A stretch of 32,160 nucleotides of DNA, from the NCBI GenBank assembly GCA_964424715.1, contig CAYRJW010000014.1, positions 1 through 32,160 on the forward strand, written 5' to 3'. The position numbers were made by a program, and so were the translations under genes. Below the pieces are notes generated by a model. It was given only the letters and a program-made list of their open reading frames with translations. It was not told the DNA's origin and searched no databases. This document shows, piece after piece, positions 16,765 to 24,155 of the stretch. Each line of letters begins with the position of its first letter. The first letter of the stretch is position 1. This stretch comes from JAMHZE01 sp964424715. GTDB taxonomy: Bacteria; Pseudomonadota; Alphaproteobacteria; Rickettsiales; UBA8987.

Positions 16765-17379
16765 ATGAAAATCACGATCTCTGGAAAACAGATCAAAGTC
16801 GGCTCATCTTTGCAAGAATATGTAAGAGAGAACATTGAAACATCAATCAGGAAATATTTTGACCAGGCGATCTCTGCTCAGGTAACTTTCTCCAAGGAAT
16901 CCCACAATTTTACATGCGATATAGTTGTTAATGAAGGTGTGAGTAACCAGCTTTATTACAAGTCTCAGGCGAAAGAAGAGAATATTTATTCTTCTTTTGA
17001 CCGCGCCCTTGAAAGAATGGAAAAACAGCTACGCAGATATAAACGCCGCCTGAAAAATCACCATAAGCAAGGTGTCGGTGAAGCAACCGCATGGGCTGCA
17101 ACAAAATACGTGATAGCAGATGATGGCCAGGATTTCGATGAGGCCGCGGATGCTGAGAATCCGCTTATAATCGCCGAAAAACAGACCGCGATAGAAACGC
17201 TTACGGTTGCTGATGCGGTGATGAGGATGAATCTTTCCAACCTTCCGGCGCTTGTTTTCATCAACAAGAAGACCTCTAATTTCAATGTTGTCTATAAACG
17301 TCAGGATGGCAATATCTCATGGATAGATGCCAAGACCGAAGCCGATGCCAAGAACCCGAAACTTGCGGCGGTGAACTAA
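16765..17379 (+). CDS. hpf: Ribosome hibernation promoting factor, long form
   Basis: 204 residues from ATG at 16765. MKITISGKQIKVGSSLQEYV begins as the family does. The N-terminal ribosome-binding domain (about 1-100) carries the basic stretch ERMEKQLRRYKRRLKNHHK. A linker follows, then a C-terminal dimerisation domain (about 148-191) with MNLSNLPALVFINKKTSNFN and VVYKRQDGNISWID. The long form dimerises 70S ribosomes into inactive 100S particles in stationary phase. An upstream in-frame ATG at 16720 has GAAGGA only 3 bases before it and would add 15 non-conserved residues, so I prefer 16765. The gene is often near rpoN; here a sigma-54 activator gene lies upstream in the opposite direction. 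Confidence 0.9.
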   Translation: MKITISGKQIKVGSSLQEYVRENIETSIRKYFDQAISAQVTFSKESHNFTCDIVVNEGVSNQLYYKSQAKEENIYSSFDRALERMEKQLRRYKRRLKNHHKQGVGEATAWAATKYVIADDGQDFDEAADAENPLIIAEKQTAIETLTVADAVMRMNLSNLPALVFINKKTSNFNVVYKRQDGNISWIDAKTEADAKNPKLAAVN

Positions 17380-17380
17380 A

Positions 17381-19282
17381 TCAAGCTGCCAGGCTGGCCT
17401 CAATAAGTTTATTCAGTTTCTGTGTGAACGCCTTGATGTCAGCCACCGGCTCGCCTTCCACTATGTTGGCCTGATCGAACAGCAGGTGGATGGTGTCTTT
17501 AACTTTCTGTTTTACTACCTCATTATTTTCAAAATCATCTGAAGCTATATCTCCGGATAGTTTTTTTATTATCGGGTGCGTAGCATTTATCTCAAATATT
17601 TTGGCGGTTGCCCCGGCGATCTGTTTGTTATCTACCATGAAGCGCTCCAGCCTTATATCCATGCCGTGTTCCGGAACAGTGATGCAGACCGGGCTTTCCG
17701 AAAGGCGCTGGGTAACGCGGGCATCACTTATTTTTGCGCCGAGTGTTTCTTTGATGAGGTCAATTAATTTTTCGGATCGTTTTCCGTTTTCCGTTTTTTG
17801 TTTTTCGCTTTTTTCTTCTAAGCCCTCAGCTTTACGCTCTGAGCCATCATCAAGATCAGCCCCCGCTTTGGTAACTGACTTAAACGGAACTCCCTGATAT
17901 TCAAACACCACATTCACCCAGAAATCATCGACGGAATCGGTGAGCAATATCACATCATAACCTCGCGCCACAAAACCTTCTATCTGCGGGCTTGCCAGCG
18001 CATTGGTGCGGTCTTCGGCGGTGATGTAGTAAATGGATCTCTGGCCTTCTTTCATTCGCTCTTTTATCTCTTTGAGGGAATAAAGTTTCTCATCGGAATT
18101 TATCTGTAACAGGCAGGCTTCCAGTATCTCATCGCGCGGCTCCATGCCATCGCATAAACCTTCTTTCAGCACTGGGCCGAAATTATTCCAGAAATTTAAA
18201 TAATTCTCGCGGTCCTTCTCGGATTCTTTCGCAAGCTCTTTCAGAGTGCGTTTGGTTATCGCATTCTTTATCTTTGATATCTGTGCATTGTTCTGCACCG
18301 TTTCGCGGCTTATGTTCAGCGGCAGATCGTTGCTATCCACAACCCCTTGCAGGAAGCGCAGATATGCCGGGATGATGTTTATCTTCTCGGAAATAAGTAC
18401 GCGCTTTATGTAAAGGCGCACGCGGGTGCTTCTGTCTGGGTGGTAGAGATCGAATGGTTTTCTGTTAGGCACGAATAAAAGATTTGTATATTCCAGCGTG
18501 CCTTCAGCCTTGTTATGCAGGGTAAGCCACGGCTTATCATCACCGAGATGGGCAACGGATTTATAAAATTCGTTATAGTCTTCCGCGGTTATCTCTTTTT
18601 TATCTTTCAGCCAGATGGCCTTGCCTTCGTTCACTGTGGTTTCGGCTCCATCCTCATCCTTAAAGATTATTTTGAATGCTACATGGCTGGAATAGCTTTC
18701 GATGATGTTCAAAACCCGGAATTTATCGAGGTAAACATCTTCACCCTCTTTTATATGCAGGGTAACAGAGGTTCCGCGCGGCTGTGTATCGGCCATTTTT
18801 TCGATGGTGAATTCGCCGTTGCCGGTGGAATTCCAGAGATATGTTTCGCTATCCCCGGCGGCGGTGGAGACCACATTAACATTATCGGCCACCATGAAGC
18901 TGGAATAGAAACCAACCCCGAACTGGCCGATAAGCTGGCTGTCCTTTTTGGAATCGCCGGTCAGGCTTTCCATGAATCGCTGCGTGCCGCTTCTGGCTAT
19001 GGTGCCGAGATTCTCAACAAGGCTTTGCTGGTCCATGCCTATCCCGTTATCGGAAATTTTAAGCAGGCGGTTCTTTTTATCGATCTCTACAGTTATTTTA
19101 AGTTCATCGGCGGTGAGTAATTCCGGCCTTGTAACGGCCTCGTAGCGCAGTTTATCGCAGGCATCGGAGGCGTTGGAGATAAGCTCGCGGATGAAGATAT
19201 CCTTGTTCTCATAAAGCGAGTGGACCATCAGGTTGAATATTTTGTCGGTCTCGGCGTTGAATTTAAATGTGTTCTTTGTCAT
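17381..19282 (-). CDS. htpG: Molecular chaperone HtpG (Hsp90 family)
   Basis: 633 residues. GHKL ATPase domain: FIRELISNASDACDKLR, KISDNGIGMD, GTIARSGT and GQFGVGFYSSFMVAD. The middle domain has NRKPFDLYHPD and VDSNDLPLNISRETVQ, and the C-terminal dimerisation domain follows. It is an ATP-dependent cytosolic chaperone that works with DnaK. A linker rich in Glu, Lys and Ser (LEEKSEKQKTENGKRSEK) lies between the middle and C-terminal domains and is encoded by a heptamer-type repeat (17778-17812), suggesting an in-frame insertion. The gene ends one base from the convergent hpf. The start has GGAAG just upstream. Confidence 0.96.
   Translation of the reverse strand: MTKNTFKFNAETDKIFNLMVHSLYENKDIFIRELISNASDACDKLRYEAVTRPELLTADELKITVEIDKKNRLLKISDNGIGMDQQSLVENLGTIARSGTQRFMESLTGDSKKDSQLIGQFGVGFYSSFMVADNVNVVSTAAGDSETYLWNSTGNGEFTIEKMADTQPRGTSVTLHIKEGEDVYLDKFRVLNIIESYSSHVAFKIIFKDEDGAETTVNEGKAIWLKDKKEITAEDYNEFYKSVAHLGDDKPWLTLHNKAEGTLEYTNLLFVPNRKPFDLYHPDRSTRVRLYIKRVLISEKINIIPAYLRFLQGVVDSNDLPLNISRETVQNNAQISKIKNAITKRTLKELAKESEKDRENYLNFWNNFGPVLKEGLCDGMEPRDEILEACLLQINSDEKLYSLKEIKERMKEGQRSIYYITAEDRTNALASPQIEGFVARGYDVILLTDSVDDFWVNVVFEYQGVPFKSVTKAGADLDDGSERKAEGLEEKSEKQKTENGKRSEKLIDLIKETLGAKISDARVTQRLSESPVCITVPEHGMDIRLERFMVDNKQIAGATAKIFEINATHPIIKKLSGDIASDDFENNEVVKQKVKDTIHLLFDQANIVEGEPVADIKAFTQKLNKLIEASLAA
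17778..17812. repeat. Heptamer repeat inside htpG
   Basis: Five consecutive heptamers: CGTTTTC, CGTTTTC, CGTTTTT, TGTTTTT and CGCTTTT. On the coding strand the unit is GAAAACG. It lies in the charged linker between the middle and C-terminal domains, where length changes would be tolerated. The period matches the intergenic arrays in this window. Confidence 0.65.
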
Positions 19283-19317
19283 ACAAATCTTCCCTCAATT
19301 GTTTTAAGATCAGGAGC

Positions 19318-19345
19318 TATATAATTCAGCTCTTTCAAATTTCAA
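19318..19345 (-). promoter_or_regulatory. Candidate htpG promoter with overlapping inverted repeat
   Basis: On the minus strand TTGAAA (19345-19340), a 16-base spacer and TATATA (19323-19318) form a plausible promoter about 36 bases upstream of the ATG. GAGCT (19314-19318), nine bases, AGCTC (19328-19332) is an inverted repeat overlapping the -10 region. It has the same spacer length as CIRCE but a different sequence. Confidence 0.35.
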
Positions 19346-19388
19346 TATTTGTCACTATACAAATATATATATCAAACGGAGCAATAAA

Positions 19389-20885
19389 ATGGATATTAAT
19401 TTTTCTGGCCTGAAGAATACTGCAAAAATAGCCGTGTTTCTGGTTTCTGATAAGAAAAAATTCTCAGCGACATTAAAAAAACTGGATAAGGACGCAGGCG
19501 GCCTGATAAGCAAGGCGATGGCAGAGAATAAATTCGAGGGCAAGCGCAATAGCTTCGTTTCGGTGATCTACCCTTCTGCAGAATATTCAAAGATAGTCCT
19601 TGCCGGTACCGGTGAGGAAACGCCGAAGATCGCTGAAAAAGCCCTGCGTGAACTGGGTGGCGAGATACAATCCATGCTGAATACCCATAAGGCAAAAGAA
19701 GCTTCCATCGTGGTTGAGGAAAATGTTTATGGCTTCTCTGAAGGAGCAGCAGCAGCGCAGATAGCATATGGCGCAAAATTAAAGTCGTACTCATTCCTGA
19801 AATATTTCACTAAAAAGAAAGATGAGGAAAAACCTCAGCTTAAGAAACTTACCATAAATACTGCCGCTGAAAAAGAAGCTGCGGCGAAATATAAAACTCT
19901 GGCGGAAATTGCCGAAGGTGTTTTCCTTGCGCGCGATGTAGTGACCGAGCCGCCTAATGTTATTTACCCGGCATCATATGCGGAAAGGATAAGGGATGAA
20001 CTGAAAGCTCTTGGCGTTAAAGTCACGATATTTGATGAAAAGGATATGTATAAAATGGGCATGCACGCGCTGCTTGGCGTAGGTCTTGGCTCCGGCAAGG
20101 AATCGCGCATGGTGGTGATGGAATATTACGGTGCTACCGACAAGAAAGCGAAACCGGTTGCCCTGGTAGGCAAGGGCGTAACTTTCGATTCCGGCGGTGT
20201 GAGCATAAAACCTGCTGATGGTATGCAGGACATGAAATATGACATGGGCGGTTCTGCCGCTGTTGTTGGCGCAATGCGCGCCCTTGCGGGCCGGAAGGCG
20301 AAAGTTAACATCGTTGGCGCGGTAGGCCTGGTTGAAAATATGCTTGGCGAGAACGCGCAGCGTCCTTCCGATATCGTTACATCCATGAGCGGGCAGACGA
20401 TAGAGGTGCTGAACACCGATGCTGAAGGCCGTCTGGTTCTGGCGGATGTGCTTTGGTACACGCAAAAAACCTTTAACCCGAAAATAATGGTGGATCTTGC
20501 AACGCTTACAGGCGCTTGTGTTATCGCCCTCGGCCAGCATAAAGCGGGCCTACTTAGCAATGATGACACGCTTGCAAAACAGATATTCGAGGCCGGCGAA
20601 GAAGTTGGCGACAGGGTATGGAGGCTGCCACTTGGCGAGGAATACAATAAACAGATGGATTCCAAGGTCGCCGACATGCAGAATATCAGCAACATGAAAG
20701 GCGGCGGTACGATAAGCGCGGCAACCTTCCTGCAAAGATTCGTGAATGATAAGAAATGGGCTCATCTTGATATAGCCGGAATGGCGTGGGCCTCACAGGC
20801 CAAATTCGCGACCTGTCCGGAAGGCGCTACCGGATTTGGGGTTCAGTTGCTGGAGAGGTTAATTGCAAATCATTATGAAGGTTAG
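19389..20885 (+). CDS. pepA: Leucyl aminopeptidase (M17)
   Basis: 498 residues. The N-terminal domain is variable (about 1-165). The catalytic domain has VGKGVTFDSGGVSIKP with K262, D267 and K274, then D285 in MKYDMGGSAAVVG. NTDAEGRL supplies D344, E346 and R348. These are the two-metal ligands and active-site residues of the M17 family. It is a hexameric cytosolic enzyme releasing N-terminal amino acids; some members also bind DNA. ACGGAG (19376-19381) is a good ribosome binding site. It is divergent from htpG and followed by a palindromic repeat. Confidence 0.96.
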   Translation: MDINFSGLKNTAKIAVFLVSDKKKFSATLKKLDKDAGGLISKAMAENKFEGKRNSFVSVIYPSAEYSKIVLAGTGEETPKIAEKALRELGGEIQSMLNTHKAKEASIVVEENVYGFSEGAAAAQIAYGAKLKSYSFLKYFTKKKDEEKPQLKKLTINTAAEKEAAAKYKTLAEIAEGVFLARDVVTEPPNVIYPASYAERIRDELKALGVKVTIFDEKDMYKMGMHALLGVGLGSGKESRMVVMEYYGATDKKAKPVALVGKGVTFDSGGVSIKPADGMQDMKYDMGGSAAVVGAMRALAGRKAKVNIVGAVGLVENMLGENAQRPSDIVTSMSGQTIEVLNTDAEGRLVLADVLWYTQKTFNPKIMVDLATLTGACVIALGQHKAGLLSNDDTLAKQIFEAGEEVGDRVWRLPLGEEYNKQMDSKVADMQNISNMKGGGTISAATFLQRFVNDKKWAHLDIAGMAWASQAKFATCPEGATGFGVQLLERLIANHYEG

Positions 20886-20890
20886 TAACT

Positions 20891-21018
20891 CGTCATTGCG
20901 AGGAGCCAACGGCGACGTGGCAATCCAGTAAAACAGGTTATTGCGCAAGCAATTCAATAAGTTTATTCTAATGGTTAAGGCTGGATTGCCGCGGTCGCTA
21001 TGCTCCCTCGCAATGACG
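20891..21018. repeat. Palindromic dispersed repeat (CGTCATTGCGAG type)
   Basis: Two 38-base arms face each other: 20891-20928, starting CGTCATTGCGAGGAGC, and 20981-21018, ending CTCGCAATGACG. The outer 12 bases and the inner 10 (GGCAATCCAG) match exactly. The arms are separated by 52 bases. This type of repeat is widespread, including in Rickettsiales genomes. It may move like a MITE or act as a transcript-end hairpin after pepA and the convergent gene at 21023. Confidence 0.85.
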
Positions 21019-21022
21019 GTGT

Positions 21023-21283
21023 TTATAAGAGTTTGGCCTTTATTCTATAGATACCATAAACACTTATCGCTATCCAGAATATCTCTATTACCACTGAAGG
21101 CAGGTTATAGAATCTGTACAGGGAAACAAGGTGCAGCGTGGCTCCTATAAGGTTTAGCAGAGGATAGGATATATCTGTACTTGTAATTTTACCGGTTTGG
21201 ATTAGAAAATAGGCAAGGACTATGAGTCCAACCCCGATGATACCAAGGGTATTATAGATAAGATCAAGAGTTTGTGGTTCCAT
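21023..21283 (-). CDS. Small membrane protein, CBU_0592-like
   Basis: 86 residues from ATG at 21283, with three predicted membrane helices (about 13-31, 38-58, 64-80). The pattern TLGIIGVGLIVLAYFLIQTG, LLNLIGATLHLVSL, then FYNLPSVVIEIFWIAISVYG matches the CBU_0592-like domain: a Y-x-L-x-Q-x-G loop, N-x-x-G, and P-S-V-x-I-E-x-x-W. The function is unknown. Two upstream in-frame ATGs (21343, 21361) would extend it into crcB without conserved residues, so 21283 is preferred. Its start codon shares two bases with that of the divergent crcB. Confidence 0.75.
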   Translation of the reverse strand: MEPQTLDLIYNTLGIIGVGLIVLAYFLIQTGKITSTDISYPLLNLIGATLHLVSLYRFYNLPSVVIEIFWIAISVYGIYRIKAKLL

Positions 21284-21650
21284 GATGTATTCTGCGTTAA
21301 TTGTTAGTTTTGGTGGTGCGCTTGGGGCGCTGCTGCGGTTCATAATATCGAAGATTTTCATTTCATCCAGTGCTGTTTTGACCTATGTGGTGGTGGTTAA
21401 CGTAATAGGCTGCCTGTTCGCCGGTGTTTTTGCCGGTTATATGGATAAACATATTCATTCCGAGGCTACCCGCCTGTTCCTGATAACCGGGATACTTGGC
21501 GGTTTCACTACATTTTCGGCGTTCTCGCTGGATGTGCTGAACCTGATAAATAAGGGCAGGGGCGGGGAAGCGATAATATATATATCAATTTCAGTAATTG
21601 GCTCTATTTTGGCGGCTGTTATAGGTTATTACATAAGCAGCAAAATTTAA
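21282..21650 (+). CDS. crcB: Fluoride ion channel CrcB/Fluc
   Basis: 122 residues, normal for this family. Features: GGALGALLRFIISK at about 11-24, VVNVIGCLFAGVFAG with the conserved Asn, and GILGGFTTFSAFSLDVLNL, whose TTFS motif and Phe box line the fluoride pore. Four membrane helices. It exports fluoride as an inverted dimer in the inner membrane. The start codon is part of CATG and overlaps that of the opposite gene; a second ATG follows at once (21285). rluC begins immediately after its TAA, so the two are one operon. Confidence 0.93.
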   Translation: MMYSALIVSFGGALGALLRFIISKIFISSSAVLTYVVVVNVIGCLFAGVFAGYMDKHIHSEATRLFLITGILGGFTTFSAFSLDVLNLINKGRGGEAIIYISISVIGSILAAVIGYYISSKI

Positions 21651-22589
21651 ATGACGGAAAATAATACAGAAATAAAGAACACCCAGATAAAACTGAAAGT
21701 GGAATACGGCCATGGCGGGCAGACGCTTGAGAAATATCTCAAGAAGAACAAGCTAGGTATGCCGTTCGGGCTGATGCAGAAATTGCTGCGCAAGGAAGCT
21801 ATTCGCGTAAATGGTAAGCGTGCCAAGGCGACGCTGGTGCTGAAGGAATTTGATGAGATAGTTATCCCGGCGGAAAATCGTGGTGAGGTAAAGATACCTG
21901 ATTATGTGCCGACCCGCGAGGATGCAGAAAAACTTATTTTCCCGAATGTGCTTTATGAGGATGCCAATTGTATAGCACTGAATAAACCGCAGGGGCTTGC
22001 GACGCAGGGCGGGAATAAAATTATAATCTCGGTTGATGCGCTGCTGCCGTTCCTGGCGAAAGATCGCGGCAAATATATGCTTGTGCATCGCTTAGACAGA
22101 TATACTTCCGGCGTACTGCTTATCGCAAAAACACTTGATGCGGCGCGGATATTAGGGGAATCATTCAAGCACAGGTTCATCGAGAAAAAATATCTGGCAC
22201 TGGTGGCCGGGAAATTGCTGAATGAGGGCGCGATAAATTACCCGCTCGGCAAACGCACCGGGGCAGGGGATAATGAAAAGATAGTGGTGGATGAGGAGAA
22301 CGGCAAAAAAGCCTTCACCGAATATACCGTTCTTGAGAATTATGCGCATACCGCAACATTGGTGGAAGTAACGCCGCGCACCGGCCGCAAGCACCAGATA
22401 CGCGTTCACCTTGCTGCAATAGGCCATCCAATAATCGGCGATGGCAAATATGGTGGTTCAAAAGCGTTTGTGAAGGGCTTGCCGAAGGTGATGCACCTGC
22501 ACGCATGGAAAGTTACTCATATACACGGTTATTTCAAAGGCACGATAGTGGCGAAGCCGCCTAAGCATTTCCAGATAGGGGATCGTTGA
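21651..22589 (+). CDS. rluC: RluC/RluD-family 23S rRNA pseudouridine synthase
   Basis: 312 residues. An S4 RNA-binding domain lies at about 22-75 (GQTLEKYLKK ... LLRKEAIRVNGKRAK). The catalytic domain has YEDANCIALNKPQGLATQGG and VHRLDRYTSGVLLIAKT, where D149 is the catalytic aspartate; the usual Asp after Arg is Tyr151 here. Then PRTGRKHQIRVHLAAIGHPIIGD. It should isomerise uridines in 23S rRNA. The S4 domain and the crcB-rluC neighbourhood favour RluC over RluD, but the exact target cannot be set from sequence alone. The ATG directly follows the crcB stop codon. Confidence 0.9.
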   Translation: MTENNTEIKNTQIKLKVEYGHGGQTLEKYLKKNKLGMPFGLMQKLLRKEAIRVNGKRAKATLVLKEFDEIVIPAENRGEVKIPDYVPTREDAEKLIFPNVLYEDANCIALNKPQGLATQGGNKIIISVDALLPFLAKDRGKYMLVHRLDRYTSGVLLIAKTLDAARILGESFKHRFIEKKYLALVAGKLLNEGAINYPLGKRTGAGDNEKIVVDEENGKKAFTEYTVLENYAHTATLVEVTPRTGRKHQIRVHLAAIGHPIIGDGKYGGSKAFVKGLPKVMHLHAWKVTHIHGYFKGTIVAKPPKHFQIGDR

Positions 22590-22595
22590 TTAGTT

Positions 22596-22613
22596 CTTGG
22601 TCTAGGAACCAAG
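22596..22613. terminator. Hairpin between convergent rluC and traX-like genes
   Basis: CTTGGT (22596-22601) pairs with ACCAAG (22608-22613) around a 6-base loop. It overlaps the stop codon of the minus-strand gene (22602-22604). The stem is short, with no U tract, so this is only a candidate bidirectional terminator. Confidence 0.3.
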
Positions 22614-23402
22614 CAAAGCGCTTAGTGTAACGAAGGCTGTGAAATGTGCCCAGTAGATGAACAGTGAATTCCTTGAGAAGAACATTATTGTTTCACGCAA
22701 AAATTTATTTTTTATATTTATTATCTTCACTTCAAAACTCACAAAGTAATATACCAGAAAAACTGATACCACCGAGAAAATATCTATATAATTTATTGCC
22801 TTGTCCCAGACAAGGTTCTGGAAGATGAAATCCATCAGTACGGTGGCAAGAATTATAACGGGCAGGTATCTTTGCGGCTGGCCTTCATTCTCAAGGCGTT
22901 TTAAATAACCGCAGATGGCGAACAGAACCCCTATCGCGCCGTAAGAAAATATAAGTAATACGCCAAAATGCCATATCACCACGCCGAATATGACCACAAG
23001 CAGGTTGATGCCGGAAAGCATGTTCTTCCTGATGAGTATATCCATTATTATCCTGACCAGAAAGGCGCTGATAAGTATATCGAACGGCTGCCATATGCCG
23101 GTGAGGGTGCCGCGATATATGGTTATTGCCACGCCAATGAAAAGCAGGTTCCATGAGGTGGCGAAATATCTTGAATAGCCGATAAGAAAGAAGAATATCG
23201 GAAAAGCCAGCCGCCCAAGGCCCCGCAGGAACCATGTCTCCGGAAAAAAGAAATTGCCGAGATGGTCTATTATCATAAAGAATATGGCCATGAATTTAGC
23301 CATATCATAGCTATTGGCCTGCTGGCCGTATTTGTATAAGCTATTGATACCTATGAATTTTGCTATGTTATCCATGAGACTATACCTGTTTATATGTGCC
23401 AT
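22602..23402 (-). CDS. TraX-family membrane protein (F-pilin acetylase family)
   Basis: 266 residues with about eight membrane helices. The TraX signature is clear near the N-terminus: YDMAKFMAIFFMIIDHLGNF, with M-x-x-D-H. It continues with FLRGLGRLAFPIFFFLIGYS and ends with FSRNSLFIYWAHFTAF. TraX of plasmid F acetylates the N-terminal residue of the processed pilin TraA in the inner membrane; chromosomal relatives belong to a wider acyltransferase-like group. The gene starts 195 bases from the divergent VirB2-like pilin gene at 23598, so pilin modification is a reasonable role. It is not co-transcribed with the pilin. An unrelated acyltransferase activity remains possible. Confidence 0.82.
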   Translation of the reverse strand: MAHINRYSLMDNIAKFIGINSLYKYGQQANSYDMAKFMAIFFMIIDHLGNFFFPETWFLRGLGRLAFPIFFFLIGYSRYFATSWNLLFIGVAITIYRGTLTGIWQPFDILISAFLVRIIMDILIRKNMLSGINLLVVIFGVVIWHFGVLLIFSYGAIGVLFAICGYLKRLENEGQPQRYLPVIILATVLMDFIFQNLVWDKAINYIDIFSVVSVFLVYYFVSFEVKIINIKNKFLRETIMFFSRNSLFIYWAHFTAFVTLSALLGS

Positions 23403-23489
23403 AATACCAACACACTATAACTTATTGATATGTTTAGCTTATTAAAACAGCAAAAAACCTCAAGTTTTATGTAAGTTTGTAATAATGTT

Positions 23490-23575
23490 GTAACATGGCT
23501 TTGTTACTATAGCCTTAAGAGATTTAATCAGTTTATGTTCAGGCCTTTGATTTTGAATATAGGTTGATTAATAAT
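23490..23575 (+). promoter_or_regulatory. Promoter region of the first pilin-like gene
   Basis: TTGATT (23547-23552), 17 bases, AATAAT (23570-23575) is a plausible promoter placing transcription start near 23582, about 16 bases before the ATG. Upstream, GTAACA (23490-23495), six bases, TGTTAC (23502-23507) is a perfect inverted repeat that could be an operator for this gene or for the divergent traX-like gene. Confidence 0.35.
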
Positions 23576-23597
23576 TATAAACAAACGGAGATAAAAT

Positions 23598-23921
23598 ATG
23601 TTAAAACTAAGAACAAACTTTTTAATGCTTGCTCTTGCGGCTCTTACTATAATCGTTCCTCAATCATCTTTCGCGCTTAGCTCAGTTGGCGATACTGTAT
23701 GTGCAATATACACATGTATAGTTTCCAGCAACATGTTAACATTGATCGCGACAGTTGGTATATTCTTCCTAGGAATAGGTGCCTTCTTCGGTAAAGTGAA
23801 CTGGGGTCTGGTTATCATTATCGCCCTTGGTATCGTTATAATCGTTGGCGCTATGACAATTGCAACTAAACTAACAGCTACCAACACTTGTAAAACAACT
23901 ACACTAACTGGTGGTTGCTAA
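23598..23921 (+). CDS. VirB2/TrbC-like pilin precursor (probable major subunit)
   Basis: 107 residues. The signal peptide is 1-26 (basic start, hydrophobic core, likely cut after SSFA), giving an 81-residue mature protein. Two membrane helices at about 47-64 and 70-89 are joined by a tight FGKVNW turn, the VirB2/TrbC pattern. Cysteines are C35, C40, C98 and C107. Members are inner-membrane pilin pools assembled into type IV secretion pili. ACGGAG (23585-23590) is a strong ribosome binding site and a strong terminator follows, so this gene is a separate, probably highly expressed unit. Five related but more divergent genes follow. No VirB4, VirB6 or other secretion gene is visible in the window. 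Confidence 0.8.
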   Translation: MLKLRTNFLMLALAALTIIVPQSSFALSSVGDTVCAIYTCIVSSNMLTLIATVGIFFLGIGAFFGKVNWGLVIIIALGIVIIVGAMTIATKLTATNTCKTTTLTGGC

Positions 23922-23946
23922 TTAAGACTACTATCTGGGGATAAAG

Positions 23947-23981
23947 ATCCGGGCGAGTGCAAACTCTCCCGGATTTTTTTT
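23947..23981 (+). terminator. Rho-independent terminator after the first pilin-like gene
   Basis: ATCCGGG (23947-23953) pairs with CCCGGAT (23968-23974). After one mismatch the inner GAG/CTC pairs extend the stem around a 6-base loop, and eight T follow (23974-23981). It begins 26 bases after the stop codon. Confidence 0.92.
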
Positions 23982-24020
23982 GTCCGGATATAACTTATAT
24001 CCCCTCGCCCTTTTTTAAAA

Positions 24021-24090
24021 GGGAGAGAGGGCAGGGTGAGGGATTATGGGAGATATGAACTCACTACAACCCTCACCCTAACCCTCTCCC
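24021..24090. repeat. Inverted repeat of CCCTNN hexamers upstream of the second pilin-like gene
   Basis: 24021-24042 (GGGAGAGAGGGCAGGGTGAG and two further G) is nearly the reverse complement of 24070-24090 (CCCTCACCCTAACCCTCTCCC), with a 27-base loop. The right arm is built of CCCTNN units and is followed by a second small hairpin (CTCTCCCT ... AGGAGAGGG). The element resembles dispersed CCCTCACCCTAACCCTCTCCC repeats seen in many bacterial genomes. Confidence 0.7.
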
Positions 24091-24140
24091 TGAAGCTCAA
24101 GGAGAGGGAGAAGATTGGGGTTCCAAGCTCAGGGTTTCTG

Positions 24141-24149
24141 TGGTATAAT
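24141..24149 (+). promoter_or_regulatory. Extended -10 promoter immediately before the second pilin-like gene
   Basis: TGGTATAAT is a perfect extended -10 (TGn-TATAAT). TTCCAA (24121-24126) at a 17-base spacing is a poor -35, which extended -10 promoters tolerate. Transcription would start at or next to the ATG at 24156, implying a leaderless message. No ribosome binding site precedes that ATG. Confidence 0.5.
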
Positions 24150-24155
24150 GATAAA

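Noticed and set aside
21284..21361. N-terminal extension of the CBU_0592-like protein
   Set aside because: The extra 26 residues are encoded opposite the conserved crcB start and do not fit the family.
24036..24155. Longer start for the second pilin-like gene
   Set aside because: It would translate through the CCCTNN repeat and place the signal peptide internally.
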